Part shown: piece after piece, positions 44,989 to 51,594 of the stretch
Position numbering within the stretch: position 1 is the first letter of the stretch
Layout of the letters: the number at the start of each line of letters is the position of its first letter
Source: JAAZNF01 sp964561025
Lineage (GTDB): Bacteria; Myxococcota; B64-G9
DNA: 64,000 nucleotides
Reading direction: 5' to 3'
Assembly: GCA_964561025.1 (NCBI GenBank)
Contig: CAZLNM010000003.1
Span: 39,470-103,469, forward strand
Translations under genes and position numbers: made by a program
Notes under the pieces: model-generated
What the model was told of the DNA's origin: nothing
What the model saw: only the letters and a program-made list of their open reading frames with translations
Databases searched by the model: none

Positions 44989-45486
44989 ATGAAAGCGAAC
45001 TCAATGCTTCTGATCGTCCTGTTCTGCGCCGGGGCGACCTGGGCCGGCTGCGGCGAGGATGATTGCACCTCGCTGTGGGACGCCAACAACGCGGTGGCGG
45101 TCAAGATCCCCTACGCCTACGGCGTCACGGTGTCGAAGATCGCCGAGGACTGCCAGACCTTCTTCACGCTGCACGGGGACACGGCGGTCTTCATCACCTA
45201 CACCGGGGGCAAGGCCGCCATGTCGCTCTCGGGGCTCGGCCACCTGGCCACGCTCGAGGGCAAGATCTGCAACGCGGACGCGGCGCCCTACAACATCTCT
45301 CTGACCTTCACCTCTCCGGGCGGGACCGATCCCATGAAGATCTTTTCGTTCATGGGCACCATCTCGCCCAAGGACGACACCGCCGGCACTCCCCCCCGCC
45401 TGTCCGGCACCTTGAGCGGAACCCGCATGAAGCTCGACGGCTCCGAGACCTGCCACATCACCGAGCGGTTCGAACCCACGCTGTGA
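44989..45486 (+). CDS. Small lipoprotein of unknown function
   Basis: The 165-residue product has a lipoprotein signal (TWAGC, Cys21) and a compact beta-rich domain with three more cysteines (for example EDCQTFF, GKICNAD, SETCHITERF) that could form disulfides. No family is recognised. GGAGGA precedes the ATG by eight bases and a good promoter is visible at 44922, so it is transcribed alone. A hairpin at 45504 follows. Confidence 0.75.
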   Translation: MKANSMLLIVLFCAGATWAGCGEDDCTSLWDANNAVAVKIPYAYGVTVSKIAEDCQTFFTLHGDTAVFITYTGGKAAMSLSGLGHLATLEGKICNADAAPYNISLTFTSPGGTDPMKIFSFMGTISPKDDTAGTPPRLSGTLSGTRMKLDGSETCHITERFEPTL

Positions 45487-45503
45487 CGGGTCGTCCGGCT
45501 TCC

Positions 45504-45521
45504 CGCCGCCGCCCGGCGGCG
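45504..45521 (+). terminator. GC hairpin after the small lipoprotein gene
   Basis: CGCCGCCG (45504-45511) and CGGCGGCG (45514-45521) form a strong stem with a very short loop, 18 bases after the stop, followed by CACATTCTTT. Confidence 0.45.
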
Positions 45522-45592
45522 CACATTCTTTCGGAATCGCGTTTGCGCGGCAACTGATCCCATCCGCGGTCAGCCGCTCCGAGAGCGCCCGT

Positions 45593-45634
45593 TCGCCTGC
45601 CCGCGCTGGCTCCACGGGCCTCGCATCCAGGCGC
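45593..45634 (+). repeat. Palindromic intergenic repeat, copy 4
   Basis: A 42-base copy with loop CTGGCTCCACGGGCCT between arms ending CCGCG and CGCATCCAGGCGC. It is directly followed by copy 5 at 45648 with a 13-base gap, between two converging genes. Confidence 0.65.
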
Positions 45635-45647
45635 CAGGGGCGAGTAT

Positions 45648-45690
45648 GCGTCTGGCCGCGCTAGCTCCGTGGGGCTCCGCGGCCAGACGC
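45648..45690 (+). repeat. Palindromic intergenic repeat, copy 5
   Basis: GCGTCTGGCCGCG (45648-45660) and CGCGGCCAGACGC (45678-45690) are perfectly complementary over 13 bp. The 17-base loop is CTAGCTCCGTGGGGCTC. Confidence 0.8.
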
Positions 45691-45775
45691 TCAAGCTAGA
45701 TCATTGCAGCTTCCAGGAACAGGAAGAGCACGCATGAGAGATGTGGTGGGTAAAGACGATGACGAACGCGAAGGC

Positions 45776-46609
45776 TCAGGGCCGATAGATGCGGCCCTCG
45801 CGCGCGGCGGCGGCGCCGCGGAACCTCTTGCGAGCGCGGCGCTCGATGGCGGCCAGCGCCCGGTCGTCCCGTGCCGGCTCGTGGTGGAAGAGCAGGAGCT
45901 TTCGCACCTTGGCCTTACGAGCCACCTGGACCGCCTCCTGCCAGGTCGAGTGCCCCCAGCCCTTGCGCAGGGCCTTCCACTCGGCGTCGGTGTAGGCCGC
46001 GTCGTACACCAGGATGTCGGCGCCCTGGGCGTGGCGGATCAGGCGCTCGTTGGCCTCCGCGCCGTGCTCGTTGTCGGTGGCGTAAACGATGGCGCGCCCG
46101 CCATACTCCACACGGTAGGAGAGCGCGCGCCCGGGATGGTTGAGGGACTCGGCCAGGACCACCGCCGGCCCCACCTGCAGCCGGGCGCCGGGCCCCACGT
46201 CGCAGAACTCGACCTGGGCCCGCATGGCCTCGATGGGGACCGGGAAGTAGGGCATGGCCATCTGGCCGGCCAGGATCTCCCGCACGCCGCGCGAGCCGCG
46301 CGGCTCGCCGAAGATGGTGAAGCGGTTGCCGGGCGAGTAGGCCGGGCTGAAGAAGGGGAAGCCGTGGATGTGATCCCAGTGGTAGTGGGTGAAGAAGATG
46401 TTGGCCGAGACGGTGCCGAACTCCTTCTGCAGCGCCGCGCCCAGGGCGCGGATGCCGGAGCCGGCGTCGAAGATGTACACCACGCCGCCAGCGCGGATCT
46501 CCAGGCAGGGGGTGTTGCCGCCGTACACGTTGGTGGTCGGGCGCGGAGCGGGAAGCGAGCCGCGCGTCCCCCAGCACCGCAACCAGAAATCCCGTTGCCC
46601 TGCGCTCAC
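45776..46609 (-). CDS. MBL-fold metallo-hydrolase
   Basis: The 277-residue protein has the metallo-beta-lactamase signature HYHWDH (His75-His80), with CWGTRGSLPAPRP and GGNTPCLEI before it and YATDNEH and FHHEPARDD after it as later metal ligands. It belongs to the group near the RNase Z/PqqB-like hydrolases; a phosphodiester or lactone substrate is possible. The start is GTG at 46609 with GAGGAG seven bases upstream; the frame continues to 46759 but without conservation. It is divergent from the BRCT gene. Confidence 0.85.
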   Translation of the reverse strand: MSAGQRDFWLRCWGTRGSLPAPRPTTNVYGGNTPCLEIRAGGVVYIFDAGSGIRALGAALQKEFGTVSANIFFTHYHWDHIHGFPFFSPAYSPGNRFTIFGEPRGSRGVREILAGQMAMPYFPVPIEAMRAQVEFCDVGPGARLQVGPAVVLAESLNHPGRALSYRVEYGGRAIVYATDNEHGAEANERLIRHAQGADILVYDAAYTDAEWKALRKGWGHSTWQEAVQVARKAKVRKLLLFHHEPARDDRALAAIERRARKRFRGAAAAREGRIYRP

Positions 46610-46730
46610 GCCATCGCTCCTCGAAATCACCGCCGCCGAAGAATACAAACGTGCATACCGCAAGGCCCATCTTATGGCAAGCGGATTTTCCCGCTGTGAC
46701 ATGCCGCACAACGCGCTGGCGTTCCCCCGG

Positions 46731-46760
46731 TTGACCGCACGCGACGGGCGGGAATACAAT
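46731..46760 (+). promoter_or_regulatory. Sigma-70-like promoter of the BRCT gene
   Basis: TTGACC (46731-46736) and TACAAT (46755-46760) are 18 bp apart. The start point would fall at or next to the GGAGG ribosome site (46767-46771), giving an extremely short leader. Confidence 0.55.
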
Positions 46761-46776
46761 CGAGTTGGAGGTGGCC

Positions 46777-47070
46777 ATGCCCAGAGCCGGTTTTCCCAAG
46801 GGGACCAAGTTCCTGTTCGTGGGGAAGTTGACCACCATGACCCGGGAGCAGGCCCGGGCCACGGTGGAATCCCTCGGCGGCCAGTGCCCTTCGGCGGTGT
46901 CCGGGGACCTCGACTACCTGGTGGTGGGCAACGAGAACTCGCCTTTCTACGGGGGGGAGAAGAAGCCCAAGCAGGCCAAGGCCGAGGCCCTCATCGAGGC
47001 CGGCGCCCCCATCGCCATCATCTCCGAGGACGAGTTTCTGAACCTGATCGGCGAGGCCCCCCGGGCCTGA
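46777..47070 (+). CDS. Single-domain BRCT protein
   Basis: The 97-residue product is one BRCT domain: FLFVGKLTTMTREQARATVESLGG, then DLDYLVVGN and IISEDEFLNLI, the order seen at the C-terminus of bacterial DNA ligase. No ligase or other domain is attached, so it may bind phosphorylated or ADP-ribosylated partners or DNA ends. GGAGG is five bases before the ATG at 46777; a TTG at 46765 is in frame. The gene has its own promoter. Confidence 0.85.
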   Translation: MPRAGFPKGTKFLFVGKLTTMTREQARATVESLGGQCPSAVSGDLDYLVVGNENSPFYGGEKKPKQAKAEALIEAGAPIAIISEDEFLNLIGEAPRA

Positions 47071-47103
47071 GCTCTCGCTGGGTCTCATGCTCTGACCTGT
47101 TCG

Positions 47104-47145
47104 GGCGTCTGGTCGCGCCGCCGCCAGCGCGAGCGCAGACAGAGG
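47104..47145 (+). repeat. Palindromic intergenic repeat, copy 6 (degenerate)
   Basis: The left arm GCGTCTGGTCGCG differs by one base from that of copy 5. A shortened CCAGCG-containing loop and an imperfect right arm (CGCGAGCGCAGAC) follow. It is in the gap between the converging BRCT and hydrolase genes. Confidence 0.4.
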
Positions 47146-47215
47146 CGATTGGTGATCTGTACGGCAAGCGGGGGCGAGAGAGTCCAGGCGCGTGTCTCGC
47201 CTCCGGGGTATTCGC

Positions 47216-48196
47216 TCAGCGGGGCTCGGGCGCCGTCTCCTCGACCTCGTGCAGCCAGCGGAACACCATGGGGTACACCTCCGCCGGCGCCTCCTTCCCC
47301 AGCAGCAGGTCGCCGTGGCCGTAGTCGGCCGAGAAGCCGTTCTCCTTGGACAGGACCACCTGGCGCCGGAGCGTCGAGCCCAGCCGGGAGAGCATGTGGG
47401 CGGTGATCTCGGCCGGGGCCATGCGATCCTCGGGGCCGGAGAAGAACAGGGCCGGGGCGTGCACCCGCACCAGCTCGCCGGTGTAGTTGAAGCCGCCGTC
47501 GGCGGAGCGTACCTCGCCCCGGCGCACCCAGTCGGAGAACTGCAGCGTGATGCCGGCCGACTCGTTGGTGACCAGCCGCGCGAAGATGTCCTGGCTGGTG
47601 GCCGGGTCGATGTTGTCGGGGTTGGCGAGGTAGCGCAAAAAGAACTTCAGCGCCTCGGGGCTCTGGCGCATGAGCGGCAGCATGCGCCGCCCCCAGGCCT
47701 CCTGATCCATGGTGGGCAGGAAGCGGTGCACCCGCACCAGGTGACCCCACAGCCGCAGCATGAGCTGGTCTTTCTCGAAGATTAGCGGCGTTCCGAACAG
47801 CGTGAGCGAGCGCACCTCGGGGCCGGGGTAGGACTCCTGGTATGCCACCCCCAGCATGCCGCCCATCGAGTGCCCTACCCAGTGCAGCGCCCGACCGCGC
47901 CGCTCCACCACGAACGGCACCATCCGCCGCAGGTCGTGGTGGAGGAAGTCCTCGAAGTTCCAGTCGGCGCCTTCTTTGGCTGCGCGGCTGCGGCCGCGGC
48001 CGCGCAGCTCGACGATCCAGGGGTCGTACCCCTGCGCCAACGCGGCCCGGGCCAGCGAGTGGCGCTCGTTGAGGTCGAAGTTGAAGCGGTTCGCGCCCAT
48101 GCCGTGGACGAAGAGCACGGGCGCGCCGGACGCCCCCTCCAGGTGGTAGAGGTGGACGGTCCAGCCGTCGTCGGTCGCGAGGGGGACGATCTCCAT
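47216..48196 (-). CDS. Alpha/beta hydrolase
   Basis: The 326-residue protein has the alpha/beta-hydrolase fold with the oxyanion segment LFVHGMGANRFNF, nucleophile elbow GHSMGG (Ser110), the acid region FFSGPEDRMAP and a C-terminal GHGDLLLG likely to carry the catalytic His. No signal peptide is seen, so it is cytoplasmic. The LFGTPLIFEKDQLMLRLW segment gives a large lid typical of lipases and polyhydroxyalkanoate-type hydrolases. Substrate is unknown. The start ATG at 48196 is followed by normal coding; the open frame upstream is antisense to other genes. Confidence 0.85.
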   Translation of the reverse strand: MEIVPLATDDGWTVHLYHLEGASGAPVLFVHGMGANRFNFDLNERHSLARAALAQGYDPWIVELRGRGRSRAAKEGADWNFEDFLHHDLRRMVPFVVERRGRALHWVGHSMGGMLGVAYQESYPGPEVRSLTLFGTPLIFEKDQLMLRLWGHLVRVHRFLPTMDQEAWGRRMLPLMRQSPEALKFFLRYLANPDNIDPATSQDIFARLVTNESAGITLQFSDWVRRGEVRSADGGFNYTGELVRVHAPALFFSGPEDRMAPAEITAHMLSRLGSTLRRQVVLSKENGFSADYGHGDLLLGKEAPAEVYPMVFRWLHEVEETAPEPR

Positions 48197-48283
48197 GGGT
48201 GCCTCGGTGAGAAGGCAGTGTAGCACAGCAGGCCGCACGAACAAGGATTGCGTTCGACGTGGCGCGCGGCTAGCATGCGCGCC

Positions 48284-48946
48284 ATGGAGCTTTCGGCCAT
48301 CACCGAGAACGCGCGCCGCCTGCTGCGCGAGCTTCCGACCGGGGTCACGCTGGTGGCGGCGGGCAAGGGGCGCACCCCGGAGGAGCTCGCCGCCGCGATC
48401 GAGGGTGGGATCACTGCCATCGGCCACAACTACGTCCAGGAGGCCCAGCGCAGCATTTCGGCGCTGGGCGCGCGGGTGCGCTGGCACCTCATCGGCCACC
48501 TGCAGCGCAACAAGGCCAAGCTGGCCGCGGGCCTCTTCGACTGTGTGGAGACGGTCGATTCCGTGCGGCTGGGCGAGAGCCTGGCGCAGGCCGCCGCCGC
48601 CGCGGGCCGCGTGCTGCCGGTGCTCATCGAGGTGAACATCGACGACGAGCCGGGCAAGTCCGGCGCCCGGCCCGAGGACGTCTTGGCCCTGGCGCAGGCG
48701 CTGGCCCGCCACTCGCACCTGCGACTCGATGGCCTCATGACCATGGGCCGGTTGGCGGACGACCCGGAGGAGAGCCGGCCCTCGTTCCGGCGCGCGCGCG
48801 CGTTGTTCGAGGAGCTGCGCCGCGCCAGCATCCCCGGCGCGGCCGTGCGCTGCCTCTCCATGGGCATGAGCGGAAGCTTTCGCGTGGCCATCGAGGAGGG
48901 CGCCACTCAGGTTCGCATCGGCACCGCCTTGTTCGGACCGAGGTGA
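48284..48946 (+). CDS. YggS-family PLP homeostasis protein
   Basis: The family binds pyridoxal phosphate and tunes vitamin B6 and amino-acid pools in the cytoplasm. The 220-residue protein has the PLP lysine region LVAAGKGRTPEEL (Lys28), GHNYVQEA, WHLIGHLQRNKAKL, EVNIDDEPGKSG and the phosphate-binding SMGMSGSFRVAIEEGATQVRIGTALFG. The usual SKT after the lysine strand is changed to GKG, but Lys is kept. ATG 48275 would add three residues. It heads a short plus-strand run with the PAP2 phosphatase gene. Confidence 0.92.
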   Translation: MELSAITENARRLLRELPTGVTLVAAGKGRTPEELAAAIEGGITAIGHNYVQEAQRSISALGARVRWHLIGHLQRNKAKLAAGLFDCVETVDSVRLGESLAQAAAAAGRVLPVLIEVNIDDEPGKSGARPEDVLALAQALARHSHLRLDGLMTMGRLADDPEESRPSFRRARALFEELRRASIPGAAVRCLSMGMSGSFRVAIEEGATQVRIGTALFGPR

Positions 48947-48949
48947 GCC

Positions 48950-49621
48950 GTGCCCGGCGTGCGGACCGACGGCGCGCGCTTCTACGGGCTCATCGCGCTC
49001 GGCGCGGCGAGCCTGGCGGCGGCGTTGTGGCTGCTCTCGCCGCTCGACCTCTTGCTTTTGCGCGCGTTGCGACAACCCGGGAGCGTCTTCGGGAGGATGG
49101 TCTCGCTCTTTGGCGAGTGGCCGGGGTGGCTGGCGGTGCTGCTGTGCGCGCTCGGGCTGGCCCTGTCCCGGCGCCGGCCGGGCCTGCGTCGCTCGCGGCC
49201 GCTGTTTCTGTCGGTGATCCTGCTGGCCTTGCTGCACCCGCTGCTCGTGACCCAGGGGCTCAAGTTCGGCTGGGGGCGGGTGCGCCCGGCGGACCTGCGG
49301 GCCGACGAGTCCAACTACACGCCGTTCTTCCGTCCGGCCGGGCCGGGCGCCGGCGAGTCCTTTCCCTCGGGTCACGTGGCCATGTCGCTCGCCGCCGCGC
49401 CGCTGCCCTTCCACCTGTGGCGCCGCAAGCGAAGACGGGCGGCGGCTGCCGCCTTCGCCGGCCTTCTCGCGCTCGGGGTGCTCGTCAGCCTGGGGCGCAT
49501 GGTGGCCGGGGCGCACTATCCCACCGACTGCGTGTTCCCCCTGGGGCTGGCCTTCCTGCTGGCCGCCGTCATCGAACGCCGCCTGGGGGCGGACCGCCCG
49601 GCGGACCGCCCGCCGGTTTGA
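48950..49621 (+). CDS. PAP2-family membrane phosphatase
   Basis: The 223-residue protein has about six hydrophobic helices and the three PAP2 motifs: KFGWGRVRP, FPSGHVA and SLGRMVAGAHYPTD. Such enzymes remove phosphate from phosphatidate, undecaprenyl-PP or lipid A at the outer face of the inner membrane. The start GTG at 48950 is three bases after the YggS stop, with AGGTGA before it. The RPADLRADESNYTPFFRP stretch is an extended loop between motifs 1 and 2. Recycling of undecaprenyl pyrophosphate for the nearby glycan genes is possible but not shown. Confidence 0.88.
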   Translation: MPGVRTDGARFYGLIALGAASLAAALWLLSPLDLLLLRALRQPGSVFGRMVSLFGEWPGWLAVLLCALGLALSRRRPGLRRSRPLFLSVILLALLHPLLVTQGLKFGWGRVRPADLRADESNYTPFFRPAGPGAGESFPSGHVAMSLAAAPLPFHLWRRKRRRAAAAAFAGLLALGVLVSLGRMVAGAHYPTDCVFPLGLAFLLAAVIERRLGADRPADRPPV

Positions 49622-49686
49622 CAAGTGACCGGTACATCGGGTAGGGAGATTTTGCTTGAACCGTCGGGGAGGAGGAAGGCGAGCGC

Positions 49687-49890
49687 ATGTCGATCCTGGA
49701 GAACATGAAGTATGACGTCCGCATCATGGAGCGCAACCGCAAGGCCGGCACCATCAGCGACGAGGACATCAAGCGCTTTCTGAAGGGGCTCAAGGACGCA
49801 TCCGGCAACGCCGCTTCCGTGGAGGCCCAGCTCAGCCCGGTGTCCCGCCCGGTCCCCGGCCGGGTCCTGGAAGAGGAGGAGGAGCTTTGA
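49687..49890 (+). CDS. Small protein upstream of a DUF1844 gene
   Basis: The 67-residue product has a helical N-terminal half (MERNRKAGTISDEDIKRFLKGLKDA) and an acidic tail with five Glu residues. No family is assigned. GGAGGAGGAAGG lies before the ATG. It overlaps the next gene through TTGA, so the pair is translationally coupled. A TTGACA at 49618-49623 could be the -35 box of the pair. Confidence 0.7.
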   Translation: MSILENMKYDVRIMERNRKAGTISDEDIKRFLKGLKDASGNAASVEAQLSPVSRPVPGRVLEEEEEL

Positions 49891-50177
49891 GCGACTCCCC
49901 CGAGGCGCCCGAGTGCCGCGGCGCGGAGGTCAGCTTCGCGACCTTCGTGCTGTCTTTGTCCACGACCGCCTTGCAGCACATGGGGGTGGACGTGCTGGGC
50001 GCCGGGGCGGCTCCCGCCATCCAGCTTCCGCTGGCGCGGCAGACCATCGACATCCTGGAGATGCTCGAGCAGAAGACCCGCGGCAACCTGAGCGCCGAGG
50101 AGGCGAAGCTGCTCAGCGCCATCCTGTACGATCTGCGCATGCGCTTCGTGACCGCCAGCCAGGGCAAGTGCTCCTGA
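49887..50177 (+). CDS. DUF1844 family protein
   Basis: The 96-residue protein fits DUF1844: ATFVLSLSTTALQHMGV, then LPLARQTIDILEMLEQKTRGNLSAEEAKLLSAILYDLRMRF. The family is common in Deltaproteobacteria and Acidobacteria and has no known function. It probably starts at TTG 49887, which overlaps the stop of the 67-residue gene and follows GAGGAGGAGC. Two long helices suggest an oligomer. Confidence 0.82.
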   Translation: MSDSPEAPECRGAEVSFATFVLSLSTTALQHMGVDVLGAGAAPAIQLPLARQTIDILEMLEQKTRGNLSAEEAKLLSAILYDLRMRFVTASQGKCS

Positions 50178-50508
50178 GCCCATCCCATCCCGTCTCCCCG
50201 AAAACCATGGGCGCATCAGGCAAGGGATCACCCTGAACCATTCGCCTGGTACGCAGGTGCATCTGGCGGCGCGACCGACCGAACGCAGAGCCTGCGCGGT
50301 TCGCGAGACAGAAAAAGGCGATCGCTCGGGGCGCCTGGCTGCGAGGCCGACAGAGCCAGCGCAGCCAGGCGCATCACCGCGTTCCGTCGTGCGTTGGGGC
50401 CGCGGGCATAAGTTTTCTGGCAGGTGAGAAAGCGAGACAGCGCAACGAACAGGCTCCGGGGGTGAAAGTGCTTTTTCCGCTCTCATGGAATGCGCTAGGA
50501 TGTCGAGC
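50178..50508. other. 331-base intergenic region before the htrA-like gene
   Basis: No gene is seen. A palindromic repeat lies at 50331-50372, and CGCGACCGACCG at about 50267 resembles a broken further arm. The last 60 bases before 50509 should carry the promoter of the htrA-like gene, but I cannot pick a clear one. Confidence 0.6.
50331..50372 (-). repeat. Palindromic intergenic repeat, copy 7
   Basis: GCGCCTGGCTGCG (50331-50343) and CGCAGCCAGGCGC (50360-50372) are perfectly complementary over 13 bp. The minus-strand loop CTGGCTCTGTCGGCCT matches the loop of copy 2 at 14 of 16 bases. Confidence 0.8.
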
Positions 50509-51594
50509 ATGACCGTTGGCTGGAGTCGCTACCGCATCATGCCGGCCCTTCTGCTGGGTTGGATCCTTCCGGCCTGCCACGCCGAGACGCCGCCTCCCCG
50601 GCAGGCTGGCCCGGATGGCGTGGCCGGGGCGGCCGGGGAAGCGCTGCCGGCCTTCGACGAGCTGTTCGCCCGGGTGAGCCCCTCGGTGGTCAACGTCTCG
50701 GCGGCGCACGAGCTGCCGGTGCCGCAGGCGTTGCTTTCGCGCCGCGAGCGGGATCTGTGGCGCGCCATGGTCCGCAGCCTGGGCTCGGGCTTCGTGCTGG
50801 ACCGCGCCGGTCACATCGTCACCTGCTCGAGCGTGGTCGAGGACGCCGAGTCGATCGAGGTGTCCTTGTGGAACGGGCGCACCCTGCCGGCCCGCCTGGT
50901 CGGCAGCGATGAAGCCAGCGATCTGGCCGTCCTGGCCGTGGTGGGGGACGCGGCCCTCGCGCCGCTTGCGACCGGAGAGGCGGTCCGAACGGGCGACTGG
51001 GTGGCGTCCTTCGGCTACCCGTACGGCATGGCGCACTCCATCTCGGCGGGCATGGTGTCCCTGGTCCGCGACAGAGAGGCGCTGAACTCGATCCACGGGC
51101 TCATCCTGTCCGACGCGGCGGTGAACCCCGGTTGCAACGGGGGGCCGCTGGTAAACACGCGGGGGCGGGTGGTGGGCATCAACCTCATCGGTCAGGAGAG
51201 CGAAGGCGGCTTGGGCCTCGCCATCCCCATCCAGGACGCGTTGGAGATCCTTTCGCCGCTGTTGCGCGGGGAGACTCCCCGGCGCTCGTTTCTGGGGATC
51301 TCGGTGCAGGCGGTCTCCGCGGCGCTGGCGCAGGCTTTCGAGCTTCCGCGGGCGGAAGGAGCCCTGGTGACTCGCGTCATCCCGGGCGGTCCGGCCGAGC
51401 GCGCCGGCGTCCTCCCGGGCGACGTCATCCTCTCGCTGGGAAAACAACCGATCCCGGATCCCGCCGCGCTCCAGGCCATGGTGCGGCGCCTGCCCGCGGA
51501 GAAGCCGGTGGAGCTTCAGATCCGGCGCAAGGGAAAGCCCCTACACCTTTCGTTGACGCCGTCCTTGGCGGGCCCGCCGGCGCAGGAACCATAG
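50509..51594 (+). CDS. HtrA-like lipoprotein lacking catalytic His and Ser
   Basis: The 361-residue protein has a lipoprotein signal (WILPAC, Cys23), a trypsin-like HtrA domain and one PDZ domain (FLGISVQAVS to LSLTPS). In the His position the sequence reads VTCSSVV (Ser108 instead of His in TNNHVV). Asp138 is kept in SDLAVL. The active-site serine motif is NPGCNGGPL, with Asn210 for Ser. Protease activity is therefore not expected; a chaperone, adaptor or binding role is more likely. ATG at 50509 was chosen with AGGA upstream; 50485 and 50500 are in frame. The last 54 bases overlap the convergent giant gene. Confidence 0.85.
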   Translation: MTVGWSRYRIMPALLLGWILPACHAETPPPRQAGPDGVAGAAGEALPAFDELFARVSPSVVNVSAAHELPVPQALLSRRERDLWRAMVRSLGSGFVLDRAGHIVTCSSVVEDAESIEVSLWNGRTLPARLVGSDEASDLAVLAVVGDAALAPLATGEAVRTGDWVASFGYPYGMAHSISAGMVSLVRDREALNSIHGLILSDAAVNPGCNGGPLVNTRGRVVGINLIGQESEGGLGLAIPIQDALEILSPLLRGETPRRSFLGISVQAVSAALAQAFELPRAEGALVTRVIPGGPAERAGVLPGDVILSLGKQPIPDPAALQAMVRRLPAEKPVELQIRRKGKPLHLSLTPSLAGPPAQEP

